Shown here: piece after piece, positions 1 to 10,636 of the stretch | Layout of the letters: each line of letters begins with the position of its first letter | Numbering within the stretch: position 1 is the stretch's first letter | Origin: Lotus japonicus | Taxonomy: Eukaryota; Streptophyta; Magnoliopsida; Fabales; Fabaceae | Direction: 5' to 3' | Assembly: GCF_012489685.1 (NCBI RefSeq) | Contig: NC_080044.1 | Coordinates: forward strand, 73,456,732-73,520,731 | DNA: 64,000 bases | Notes under the pieces: generated by a model | The model's input: the letters and a program-made list of their open reading frames with translations, nothing else | Database searches by the model: none | Told to the model about the DNA's origin: nothing | Program-made: the position numbers and the translations under genes

Positions 1-149
1 ATTGTGTAAGATATATCATAAAGTATAACATTATTATGTTTATTCCAACTAAGTAGGGATTGTAACATCCCGATCTGACGACTGGCCTCACGGTAACAAC
101 ACGAGTCTTTTCAGTGCGCTTTGTCCTCACTCGCGCACTTCCCGGGAAA

Positions 150-203
150 ACTTCCCAGGAGGTCACCCATCACGATATTGCTCCAAGGCAAGCACACTTA
201 ACC
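150..203 (-). promoter_or_regulatory. 5S rRNA-like internal Pol III control region, left arm
   Basis: Read on the minus strand this contains a box A-like GGTTAAGTGTGC (192-203) and a box C-like GGGTGACCTCCTGGGAAGT (150-168), the arrangement of the 5S rRNA gene internal promoter. It is part of the Cassandra LTR. Whether it still binds TFIIIA or is transcribed is unknown. Confidence 0.75.
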
Positions 204-524
204 ATGGAGTTCTTATCAGTTGGGCTCCCGAAAAGAAGTTGCAACTTGTTGTCATGAGTAGTACCAATCAAATCTTTTATGCCCTCCTCAACTGTATAGT
301 CCATCCCTATACAGTCTCGGAATACCTCCTGTTCAGGTGTGAGATCGGTTCATTCATGTGCTCCTCCGCCTAGAAGCCTGCCAGGAGCCGCTCCTTGTCT
401 GTGCCTCACTGCACCGGCGATCACTCCCCGCCCTCGTCGGCCCCGGGTGTCACAGGCCCACCAGCTTCCGCTTGGTTCGTCCTCGAACCACACCGTACTG
501 GGAGAGGGATGCAGAGCCCCGTTG

Positions 525-558
<34 letters not shown>

Positions 559-928
559 GCGAGTCGGGTTGTTACTGTGAGGTCAGTCATCAAGTCAGGA
601 TGTTACAATTGGTATCAGAGCCGACCTCTCCCAGTACGATGTGGTTCGGGGACGAACCAAGCGGAAGTTGGTGGGCCTGTGACGCCCGGGGCCGACGAGG
701 GCGGGGAGTGATCGCCGGTGCAGTGAGGCACGGACAAGGAGCGGCTCCTGGCAGGCTTCTAGGCGGAGGGGTACATGAATGAACCGATCTCACACCCGAA
801 CAAGAGGTATTCCGAGACTGTATAGGGATGGACTATATAGTTGAGGAGGGCATAAGAGATTTGATTGGTACTACTCATAATAACAAGTTGCAACTTCTTT
901 TTGGGAGCCCAACTGATAAGAACTCCAT

Positions 929-982
929 GGTTAAGTGTGCTTGCCTTGGAGCAATATCGTGATGGGTGACCTCTTGGGAAGT
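929..982 (+). promoter_or_regulatory. 5S rRNA-like internal Pol III control region, right arm
   Basis: The plus strand has box A-like GGTTAAGTGTGC (929-940), an intermediate element-like GATGGG (961-966) and box C-like GGGTGACCTCTTGGGAAGT (964-982). It mirrors the left-arm copy, so the two 5S-like units point outward from the centre of the palindrome. Confidence 0.75.
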
Positions 983-1414
983 TTTCCCGGGAAGTGCGCG
1001 AGTGAGGACAAAGCGCACTGAAAAGACTCGTGTTGTTACCATAAGGCCAGTCGTCAGATCGGGATGTTACAGGGATGACAATGGGTAGGTACTATAGTAC
1101 CATCTCCATACCCGCATTTTTAAAAATTACATGTACCCGTCTCCATACTCACGTGGGTAGCAACTCGAAGCTCTCCACCTTTAGACAATTCAATGTCATT
1201 ATAGGAAGCTATCCATCTTTGCCAAAATCTAAATCTATGGATGACAATGGGTCTCAAAATCATAGGGTACCCGCAAAAAATATCCACTATGGGTGGGGTA
1301 AAAAACCGCTAAATGGGTATGAGGTTGAGTATAGATAATTACCCGCAAAAAATAGAGGGTATGGGTGCGGGTATGGGTACTATAGTACCCAACCGGCCCA
1401 TATCCGCACACACA

Positions 1415-1415
<1 letters not shown>

Positions 1416-1478
<63 letters not shown>
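1416..1478 (+). repeat. (TTA)n microsatellite
   Basis: About 21 uninterrupted TTA units. Open reading frames here (poly-Tyr or poly-Ile) are artefacts of the repeat. Confidence 0.98.
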
Positions 1479-3445
1479 TTGGAATATATTATCAAATTAA
1501 CTTAAGCTATAGCTTTCAAACTCACTCTTTTTAAAAAAAAAAGTTTGGGATATATTAATTAATACTCTAAAAATAAATAATAAATAAATTAAGATAAAAT
1601 CAAGAAATAAACCACCTAAATCCTAATCAAATCTAAAATTTAAAAATGTATTTTTTTTACTCTAAAAATAAATCAAAAATAAATTAAGATAAAATCAAGA
1701 AATAAACAACATAAATCCTAATCAAATCTAAAATTTTAAAATGTATTTTTTTATGAGAATTAATCTGAGAATGACACGTGTTATTTTTTTTTTCCAATTA
1801 GTGAATATTCTGCACCCTAGAAGATTTTTTTTTCCTCAATCCTTTTGCTTTTGATTAAGAAGATAAAAGCAGGAGTCCTTAAAGCATATGACATCTTACA
1901 ATTAGTTGAAGAACAAAATCAATTCATGAAGAAGATTGAAACAAAAACCCAAAATGAAGTCTTGAAGAACAAAATACCCTCTTTCACCAATTTGAAAGGA
2001 CTGTGGTGAAAGAATTGTATTTAGTTTATTTGTGAATCTTGGGGTAGAGCCCTTGTGAAACAAAAAACCAAAGGAACATTTCAGTCAAGAGAAACAAAAA
2101 ATGATGTATTGCCACATATGTGCGCACCCCAGCAAATTATCTATATATGTAAGAAAAAAACAAAATAATTCTCTCACCCAAAATAATTGTGGTTACTTCA
2201 CCAATAAACTTATACTAACAATCAATTTAAATTGAACTTAAAGAAATATATAGAGTAAAGTAAGATAAGTCACCCAATTGGCATACTAAAACATGAGTAT
2301 ATGCAAAACTAATGAGTTTGAGGAAAACATGAACCAACCTTAAGAATGAGCTAACCATACTCATGAAGATTAAATGTGAGCTCTTCATATGCTTTCATCA
2401 ATTTTACTGACTTGTGCATCATTAAAAAAAAATTAGTAAGTTGTGCATAATTCACATACAGTGCAAATAGTATGCTTATACACACAGCTCAAACATGATG
2501 AATAAAAACGTGTAAAATTTGAGAAATGAATATAAATTCAGGCTATCCTAAGTTTCGTAAATTTCTATAAATTATACCAAAATCTGGTTTAGAATGACTT
2601 CAAACGCATGGATTTCTACAAACTATACTAAAATCTGGTTTAAAAAAATACAAAAGTGAAAGTAGAACAATAGAAAAAACATTACGTCTTCAACAATGAT
2701 TCGTTAAAGGGTCTATGCAAAAATTTGTAAACTTTTGGATCAAAACACACAAAATATGTGAAATTTAAGAATCCAGGATTGAATTACGAACAAAGGATAA
2801 ACTGAAATAGCACAAACCATCAATCACAACATGATAAACTCTTCTTCACGTAACATCATCTTACGGCATACCTCTGTCGTGATCGCGACATGTGGCAGAG
2901 GGAGAAATAGCAGCTATCAAATCTCTACGTATCCATGGTAGCTTTGTGGACCCTCAGCACCAAATCAACTCCCTTTTCTTAGAATTAACATTAAATAAAT
3001 AATAAGATAAATTAAGATACACGGATCTAATATTTTAATATTGTGGTTCATATTAAATAATTTGAAATGTAAACCGTCTAATATTTTAATATTAATCGAT
3101 GGTTTCAATGTGTGACTATTGTGCAGTTGACAGCATCGAATTCAAATTCATTGTTGCGTGCAATTTTGGAACTTAATCAATCAAAAGACTTTTAATAGGT
3201 CTCTATTACAAATTTCAACCATTCAATATGGCCCATAAAAAAAATCATTCAATATATGAAATGCCACTAGATAGATATGCTTTCTCTGGCCAAAAACTTG
3301 CTTATCACAAATTTCAACCATTTAGCATGTGCTTGGATCAAAATTGTACGAATAAATTTTAAATAGAATTAATTTCAATAAATGTAATTATCCTAAAAGT
3401 AAGTTAAAAATAAAGCGGAAGAGAAAAATAATTTCTGTAACGGTT
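1479..3445. other. AT-rich intergenic DNA with a ~95-bp tandem duplication
   Basis: No gene recognised. Positions 1563-1658 and 1659-1752 are a diverged tandem repeat (each contains TCTAAAAATAAAT, AAGATAAAATCAAGAAATAA and TCCTAATCAAATCTAAAA). A small internal repeat around 2550-2645 shares AAAATCTGGTTTA. The rest shows no coding or RNA signal that I can support. Confidence 0.6.
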
Positions 3446-3453
3446 TTTAGTTA

Positions 3454-4529
3454 GGGTAAAACTTAAGTACAGTACCATTGATGTTGTTGGTACTGTTCTT
3501 CAATCAAAAATTGACACTTGGAATTGCACTTAATTTTTGTTTGGCACCCTATCCTGAAACTGCAACACGTCTTCCTTCCCTCTTCCTCCAACCTCCAACC
3601 TTCTATCTCCCTACCACGCCCCACGACATGCGTCTTTCCTTGAGCCCGCGGATGTCAATTTAAGTGCTTGGCTCAGACGTTACGACATGGAGCCCATGGA
3701 AAGAGCACAAGCTCTTAAATTTTAGCAGCCTTGACACCGCCATGGTGGATTACAGATCCAATTTTACAAGATCACCCTACTTGATTGCAATTTCTTAATA
3801 TGAAAGCTCTCTGTTGTTATCATTTTTTTGTTGACATTCCAGATATTTATTTATTCACACAAATGTTTCTGCAATCCTTAATATTGCCACTTCAGAGCCT
3901 GAGAAGATAAGTTTCAAATCCTCTTTCATAGGTTTATGGCACTGGATTCCCAATGTTCTTGTCTTTAAAAATGAAGGAAAAGCCAGGACAGGTTAAAAGA
4001 AAGGAGATTTACTCTAATTTTCTGTGGAAACATGGTTACAGAGAAAAAAGGGAAAGAATACTCCAATGCAAGAAGAAAGGATTCAATACTCCTCTCATTA
4101 GTGGAATTGGAACCTAAGTGGGTGTTTGGGTTTAAATCACTGCTGGAAGAATTGAACCAGTCCCGTATGGCTCCCCAGACGAAGGAATTCATTGCTGCTC
4201 TGTCTCATTTTTTGCTGATTACTGCTACTCCTCTAGCCCATCTATTTCTTTCTTTGTTGGCTGCTGTATTCTTGAACAATTCCAAGTTCGAATGGAGTTT
4301 TGGAGATGAGATCTGGTTGTTGTTGTGTCTAGAAAGGATCTGCAAGTGACCAGATATTATGTTTGAAGAAGAATGGAAGGAATGGACTCAAGAATTGAGA
4401 GAGAGAGAGGTCGGGTGTTGGAGTGTGGAAAGATTCAGGTTGCCACATTTATTCCCATTATCCACGTGTTTTGTTCTAATAGGAGAACAGTACCAACTGC
4501 ATATATGGTACTGTAGGTAAGTTTTACCC
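3454..4529 (+). repeat. Left arm of composite element
   Basis: Complete element-like arm with GGGTAAAAC-type termini at both ends. It contains a short reading frame (4032-4349, about 105 aa) that is mirrored in the other arm. I do not recognise the protein and do not claim that it is expressed. The arm may contain a captured fragment of a nuclear gene: it has a CT-rich, leader-like stretch near its inner end. Confidence 0.8.
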
Positions 4530-4575
4530 TTAACTTTGACGAATGAGATGAAGATAAATTCCTTAAAGACGAAAA

Positions 4576-5087
4576 ATGACAAAAAAGAAAGCATCTATTC
4601 CCTTTCTATCTCTCACATCTATAGTCTTTTTTCCCTGGTGCATTTCTTTTACATGTAAGAAAGGTATGGAATATTGGGTTACTAATTGGTGGAATACTAA
4701 GCAATCCGAAATTTTCTTGAATATCATTCAAGAAAAGAGCATTCTAAAAAAATTCATGGAATTAGAGGAACTGTTCTTCTTGGATGAACTGCTAAAGGAA
4801 TATTCGGAAACACGTCTTTAAATCCTCCGTACCGGAATCCACAAAGAAACAATTCAATTGATCAAGACGCACAACGAAGATCGTATCTATACAATTTTGC
4901 ACTTCTCGACAAATATAATCTATTTCATGATTCTAAGTGGTTATTCTATTCTAGGTAATCAAGAGCTTATTATTCTTAACTCTTGGGTTCAAGAATTCCT
5001 ATATAACTTAAGTGACACAATAAAAGCTTTTTCTATTCTTTTAGTAACTGATTTATGTATAGGGTTCCATTCGACTCATGGTTGGGA
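4576..5087 (+). pseudogene. cemA: Chloroplast cemA fragment (nuclear plastid DNA), 5' three quarters
   Basis: The conceptual translation from ATG 4576 matches plastid envelope protein CemA (Ycf10): a start resembling MTKKKA, then [82 protein letters not shown] and [11 protein letters not shown]. About 170 of the usual ~230 codons are present. The frame is broken by a stop at 4819-4821, where the family has Gln (a C-to-T change would explain it), and reading resumes in the same frame. The copy ends 3 bp before the right TE arm. It cannot make a functional plastid protein; it is organellar DNA trapped in a nuclear transposon. Confidence 0.92.
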
Positions 5088-5090
5088 AAA

Positions 5091-6168
5091 GGGTAAAACT
5101 TACCTACAGTTCCATATATGCAGTTGGTACTGTTCTCCTATTAGAACAAAACACGTGGATAATGGGAATAAATGTGGCAACCTGAATCTTTCCACACTCC
5201 AACACCCGACCTCTCTCTCTCTCAATTCTTGAGTCCCTTCCTTCCATTCTTCTTCAAACATAATATCTGGTCACTTGCAGATCCTTTCTAGACACAACAA
5301 CAACCAGATCTCATCTCCAAAACTCCATTCGAACTCGAAATTGTTCAAGAATACAGCAGCCAACAAAGAAAGAAATAGATGGGCTAGAGGAGTAGCAGTA
5401 ATCAGCAAAAAATGAGACGGAGCAGCAATGAATTCCTTCGTCTGGGGAGCCATACGGGACTGGTTCAATTCTTCCAGCAGTGATTTAAACCCAAACACCC
5501 ACTTGGGTTCCAATTCCACTAATGAGAGGAGTATTGAATCCTTTCTTCTTGCATTGGAGTATTCTTCCCCTTTTTTCTCTGTAACCATGTTTCCACCGAA
5601 AATTAGAGTAAATCTCCTCTCTTTTAACTTGTCCTGGCTTTTCCTTCATTTTTATAGACAAGAACATTGGGAATTCAATGCCATAAACCTATGAAAGAGG
5701 ATTTGAAACTTATATTCTCAGGCTCTGGAGTGGCAATATTAGGGATTGCAGAAACATTTGTGTGAATAAATAAGTATCTGGAATGTCAACAAAAAAATGA
5801 TAACAACAGAGAGCTTTCATATGAAGAAATTGCAATCAAGTAGGGTGATCTTGTAAAATTGGATCTGTAATCTACCATGGCGGTGTCGAGGCTGCTAAAA
5901 TTTAAGAGCTTGTGCTCTTTCCATGGGCTCCATGTCGTAACGTCTGAGCCAAGCACTTAAATTGACATCCGCGGGCTCAAGGAAAGACGCATGTCGTGGG
6001 GCGTGGTAGGGAGATGGAAGGTTGGAGGTTGGAGGAAGAGGGAAGGAAGACGTGTTGCAGTTTCCATGATACGGTGCCAAACAAAAATTAAATGCAATTT
6101 CAGGTGTCAATTTTTGATTAAAGAACAGTACCAACAACACCAATGGTACTGTACTTAAGTTTTTACCC
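5091..6168 (-). repeat. Right arm of composite element
   Basis: Inverted near-identical copy of 3454-4529, including the mirrored short reading frame at 5271-5588 on the minus strand. The few scattered substitutions suggest a fairly recent duplication or gene conversion between arms. Confidence 0.8.
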
Positions 6169-6773
6169 TTTAGTTAAAGGTCATGCCATGATGGGAGATA
6201 TGTCTTTAAATGGTTTCATTGGGAATATCGAAGTAACATCTATATAGGAGTAACTATATTGGATAGAGATGGTGTATATATGTGCACGCGGGACCATTAA
6301 TTCCTTGTTGCTCATGATGCGGTTTGGTGTTTTTACTTTTTAGGATGAGTAATTAATTAATTATACGTTCATAGTTCATACTCATCTTTAATTTCCATCT
6401 AATTTTAACTTGACGAATTAATTAAGTTGTGAGTAGGTTTTTTTCTTTATAGGCAAGTTTTGTGTAATTCTCTGGTCATGAACCTATCTATATCTTCTAT
6501 ATATATAAGTAAAGCACACTTGAACCATTACATTAAATACATTAGTAAAGATTACATTTATTATAATGCAATAAGTAATAACAAATTATCTTTGTAATAA
6601 ATATATTAAATAATAAGATTAAAAACTGAAAAAAAAAATTGTATTGTCAAAAGCTATTCAACTACCTACATTAAATATTCACAAAAATACCTATATTAAA
6701 TAATAATAGTTATAATTTTAAAAAAATAACTTGAGTTGACAAATATTAAGAATTGAAGTTAATTAATTATAAA

Positions 6774-7008
6774 GGATTAATAGCTCTTTTAGTCCCTCAC
6801 TTATCGCGATTTTGCACTTTTAGTCCCCAATAAAAAAATTAGCACTTTTGATCCTCCACATTGCTTAATTCTTTGCCAAAATATCTCTATTTGAGACTAA
6901 AGCGGAAAAAGTGTGTAATTGTGAGGGACTAATTTTGCTAATTATTTTTCTAGAGAGACCTAAAGCGCAAAATTGTGATAAGTGAGGGACCAAAACAGCT
7001 ATTAAACC
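6774..7008. mobile_element. Mutator-type MITE nested in the Helitron
   Basis: Terminal inverted repeats of about 40 bp (GGATTAATAGCTCTTTTAG and GGTTTAATAGCTGTTTTGG on opposite strands, both continuing TCCCTCACTTATC). Perfect 9-bp target duplication AATTATAAA at 6765-6773 and 7009-7017. 235 bp, non-coding. Confidence 0.88.
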
Positions 7009-8463
7009 AATTATAAATAATATTTATAATTAATTCATTTAGATAAAGTAGATTTAAAATTAATAAATATTTTTTATTAAATAATTATTGATAGTTAAAA
7101 TTATCATAGGGTAATATTTCTATTTAACTATATATATGATAAATAAATTAAATATATTTAAAACTAAGTTTAAATTAGGAGATATATATTAAATATATAT
7201 GTTATGCATGTCATGTTAGTTATAAAAAATAATAGAATAATTAAATTAAATTTATTTCTCAAAATAGTTTAATTTTATAATTTTGATTTCAAATATGTTT
7301 TCTAATAATATTTAATATGAGTTCATAACCTCCTATGAGGTTTATCGTTGTTGCACTCATCTACAATAGACTAAAAATGTAGTATACAATGAAGTATTTA
7401 ATAAACTTCCTAAATGAAATTATATTTGATATAGCTACAATATTTCTTCATGGATAAAAAATAACAAGTATTCTTAACCAACTTTCACTTTTGCACATTA
7501 TTATGGTACACGAGTTTAATAATTTTTTTAACTAAGTCCTTATAATTTATTTGTGTTAACCACATGTATCCTCTACTGAGGGAATCAAGTTCTATCAAAT
7601 GTAGTGAAAGCTAAAGGTTTATCATAAAGTGCATTCTTTAAGGACGAAATCTCAGGGATCCAAAGATTTAATTTTAACCATTGTAATAGAGAATCATTAG
7701 GTTGAACGATTTGTGTTTGTAAAATTGTCTTATGAGGTTTTATAATTTTTTTACTTTCTTTAAAACTATAAAAATTTATCAAATAAGATAAATTATTATC
7801 TTAATTCATAAATAAGTTAAAAAATATATGCTCTTACAAACTGCATATTAACTAACTAAATACTCATTATGCAATAAATAATATAGCTTTTATATGTGTC
7901 ATTAAGAATATGTTTCGACATTAAACTTTCATTAGTCCCATAAAGTTTCAACTAAAAACACTACTTTCATGGCCAAAACATGAAAGCAAGAGATAAATAC
8001 AACTTTATAAAAGTCGTTTTACTTTTATAGATGACTTTACACAAACACGGACTAAATTATTCAGCTCTAATTATATATTTTCATCGTTTTACATAATATT
8101 GAGAGTGCATTACTATTTAAACATATAATTAACAAATAAATTGAAAATAATTTTTATTAACGAAACATAAAATATAAAATATGTGTTTCGATCCCCACAC
8201 AATACACTCTGAAGGAGGGATGAGAAACCTTAATTATGACTAAATCTCGAATCTGTAGGTATATTCAAAGGGTGACCAGTACCAAATGTTTATATCAAAG
8301 AAAAATATACTAAAATATTAGTGTACAATAAATTTTTTACTGAGCTTTAATAATGTAATTACATTACATATATTTATCATATTCTTAACTATTTACTATT
8401 CAATAATATTTCATATTACATAAATTATTTTTACAAATAATAGACACATAACTTAAAAACAAA

Positions 8464-8480
8464 CCCGTGCAACGCACGGG
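8464..8480 (+). terminator. Helitron 3' terminal hairpin
   Basis: Perfect 7-bp stem CCCGTGC/GCACGGG with an AAC loop, 8 nt before the terminal CTAG. This is the Helitron 3' transposition signal, not a gene terminator. Confidence 0.8.
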
Positions 8481-8625
8481 TTTAATTTCTAGTATACGTG
8501 TATAAGGTATGAATTTAGAGTGTGTTACTATATATCCTCTCTGTTAAAAATAAAAATGTACTCAACAAAATAGTCTTAAATGTATTAGAAGAAACACAAA
8601 TCTTTGGTCACGTCTTGGACTTGAT

Positions 8626-8906
8626 CAGGGCCGGCCCTGGGCCTGTGCAGGAAGACCCACAGCCTAGGGCCTCCAAAAAGAAGGGGCCCCAAAAAAAACT
8701 TCTCATTAAACTTTTCCCAAAAAAAAAATTAGTACTTGTATTCAATACTAGTTCTGTACTTCTGTATTTAAGAGCTTAATTAGCATTGGAATGTGAAAGG
8801 TTTCATTGGGTTCTTCTACCTAATTCACTAGATAAGTGGATATTAATTGGTGAACCAATTAACTCTGAAACGGCCCAGGGCGTCCAAAATGTCGGGATCG
8901 GCCCTG
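8626..8906. mobile_element. Small hAT-type MITE
   Basis: Termini CAGGGCCGGCCC and GGGATCGGCCCTG (inverted), with a perfect 8-bp duplication GACTTGAT at 8618-8625 and 8907-8914. 281 bp. The apparent protein-coding frame across it is not meaningful. Confidence 0.88.
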
Positions 8907-10611
8907 GACTTGATGAATATTGTAATAAATCAAGACATGAGGTCATGTCAAGTGAACACCTGGATCACAGTTTTGCGGTCGAAAATCAAATGTAGAGAGT
9001 ATTGGATGTAGGGATGGCAACCGCGCGGGGCGGGGGCGGGGAGCCGCTCCCCGCCCCCACATCTTTCTTTTGTCCCCGTCCCCATCCTCATTCCCCGCGG
9101 CGGGGTGAATTTTCACCATGTCCCCATTTCCCATCTCCTCATGGGTCCCCACGAGGATCCTTAACATGTCATTATTAATAAAGGAACATGAGAGTTTCCC
9201 CCTTTCTGGTTTAGCACCAACTCATCACTTTGCTTGCTGTTGGATTTTATTGAAACAAATTTACCTGCATTTGAGTGCACTTAATAATTGCTGCTATTGG
9301 CAACACCAAACACTTGACTATGTTCCTTTTATATGCTGATTTGTGTGACTGTTACTTTGAAGACTACTAGTTTTTCTTCTATATTTGTTTGTCTTTTTTT
9401 AAAAAAAATAAATCAATCACATAAAGTTGGATGTTTGCCTTTTGTTCTATCCAACTCCTAATTCAGAACCCTTCTAGGTATTGCTTTAAGGTATGGACTT
9501 GTGGTTATGATTTTATCTGCAACGCACAAGATATATACCCAACTTTTCAATTAACATCAATGATTGCAGTGGCATTTATTCACGCCAATAATGTTTTTAC
9601 TAGTGTTCTTGGCTATGTGGTAACTCAGTCACCACTGTTGCTGCTTTGTTAAATTACTTGGACTCTAAAACTGTGCCTACAACCAGTTTTGTCCGCACCA
9701 TGCTTGATTGTGTTCTTAAATCCCATATTCCCATTATTCTGAAACTAATGTTAACATTCTCTTCATTGTGACCATGTGAGACAAAGAGAGGCATGACAGA
9801 TCAAGAGGACGAAATGGATGATTTGGCTTACTGGAAGAACATAATTTCAGAGCTAGCCTGTGCATGCAATGTGAAAAAGAAGGGGAGAAGAGGGAAGAAG
9901 GCTGAACAATGTGGTTTGATAACCTATATGATCATAAGTCAGGGCAGTATCATCCTTTTTCTGATCATTTTGATACTTGATTATTCTGTTTTTGTTGAAG
10001 CCGGATAACTCTTGTCTACCCCTATGATAATCTATAAAGTTTCTACTTTTCTTTGGGAATATAAGGCTTATTAAACACCAAATTGTTTCAGTTAAGGCAT
10101 ATGAGGATTTCTATCCTAATAAGTATTTGGAACCAATCCGTTTCTGGGTTAGCCTAAGACTTCTCTGGTTTATTCCTTGACTTTATTATGGTTGCACACA
10201 TAAAGTCTGTTGCTGGATATATTTGGCATTCAAGTGTCTTCGACTTTTGGGCCTTAAGTTATGTTGGCAGCCTATAGTTCTGACTAGCAATGCATATGAC
10301 AGCATGTGGGAACTTTCTTGATTCTTAGTTTGCATAGCTACACTTTGATACTATGCTTATCCCTGATTGATCATGCATAATTTTTGGCATATTAGTTGAA
10401 CTTGGGCATCATTTAAATTGTTGAAAAGCTCACACAATTTTAAGCTATATTAACTTCATTTTCTCTATTAATCAACTTTAAATATGATATTGCTTTTTGC
10501 TTAGATTTTGTTTTCTATATTCAAAGTTTCATAAACACTTTCATATTTTACATCAAATGAAGTATGCAATTAATCAGTAAATGCTCTCCATGATGTGAAA
10601 GTTTTAATTCT

Positions 10612-10636
10612 ATAAGTCAGCTGACAGCTGACTTAT
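10612..10636. repeat. Perfect 25-bp palindrome
   Basis: Two 12-nt arms, ATAAGTCAGCTG and its exact complement, around a single central A, inside the hAT unit. It could be a protein-binding dyad, a replication-slippage hairpin or chance. Confidence 0.6.

Larger units (their letters stand above)
61..1071. mobile_element. Palindromic Cassandra-type TRIM retrotransposon
   Basis: Arms 61-507 and 624-1071 are near-perfect inverted copies. Both outer ends are the same LTR end (TGTAACATCC / GGATGTTACA), and the unit is flanked by the 5-bp duplication GGGAT (56-60, 1072-1076). The right arm reads as an LTR (about 776-1071) preceded by a purine-rich tract near 761-772. In the centre are a degenerate LTR end (about 568-607) and a tRNA-iMet type primer-binding site, TTGGTATCAGAGC, at 609-621. 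The LTR contains a 5S rRNA-like segment, the hallmark of Cassandra. There is no protein-coding capacity, as is usual for TRIMs. An ordinary copy would have direct LTRs; here the outer LTR ends are inverted. Confidence 0.85.
54..1410 (+). mobile_element. hAT-like terminal fragment, split by the Cassandra insertion
   Basis: Joining 54-60 to 1077 onward restores a hAT-style terminus (TAGGGATGACAATGGG), close to the terminus of the larger hAT unit at 9009. Downstream lie repeated GGGTA/TACCC-type subterminal motifs up to about 1400, as in non-autonomous hAT elements. I found no matching right terminus before or after the TTA microsatellite, so this is probably a truncated copy. Family assignment is inferred from termini only. 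Confidence 0.5.
3454..6168. mobile_element. Composite inverted-repeat TIR element carrying chloroplast DNA
   Basis: Two ~1.08-kb inverted arms (3454-4529 and 5091-6168) flank a 561-bp core derived from plastid cemA. The outer termini are GGGTAAAACTTAAG... and its complement, and the whole unit is bounded by a perfect 8-bp repeat TTTAGTTA (3446-3453 and 6169-6176). Each arm also ends on its inner side with the related terminus GGGTAAAACTTACCTA. Each arm therefore looks like a complete TIR element, and the whole looks like two inverted copies acting as one unit. DNA just inside the inner ends does not match the outer duplication. Superfamily (MULE or hAT) is not settled. Confidence 0.85.
6487..8492 (+). 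mobile_element. Non-autonomous Helitron
   Basis: Begins A|TCTATATCTTC at 6487 and ends with CTAG|T at 8489-8492, so it sits between A and T, the Helitron rule. A GC-rich hairpin lies 8 nt before the end. No Rep/helicase coding sequence is visible. A Mutator-type MITE is nested inside (6774-7008). Both ends were identified by signature only. Confidence 0.7.

Noticed and set aside
339..793. Overlapping frames of 60-147 aa on both strands
   Set aside because: They lie in the Cassandra palindrome and mirror each other; TRIM elements carry no genes.
1235..1534. Poly-Ile and poly-Tyr frames
   Set aside because: Pure products of the TTA microsatellite.
4032..4349. 105-aa frame, mirrored at 5271-5588
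   Set aside because: Present in both TE arms, but I recognise no family and see no start context or homologous motif; kept only as a note in the arm entry.
8522..8995. Two adjoining frames around the small MITE
   Set aside because: They run across MITE ends and its target duplication, so cannot be an ancestral gene.
9793..10008. 71-aa frame starting MTDQEDEMDDLAYW
   Set aside because: Acidic start looks gene-like, but there is no splice partner, homologue or second copy that I can point to.
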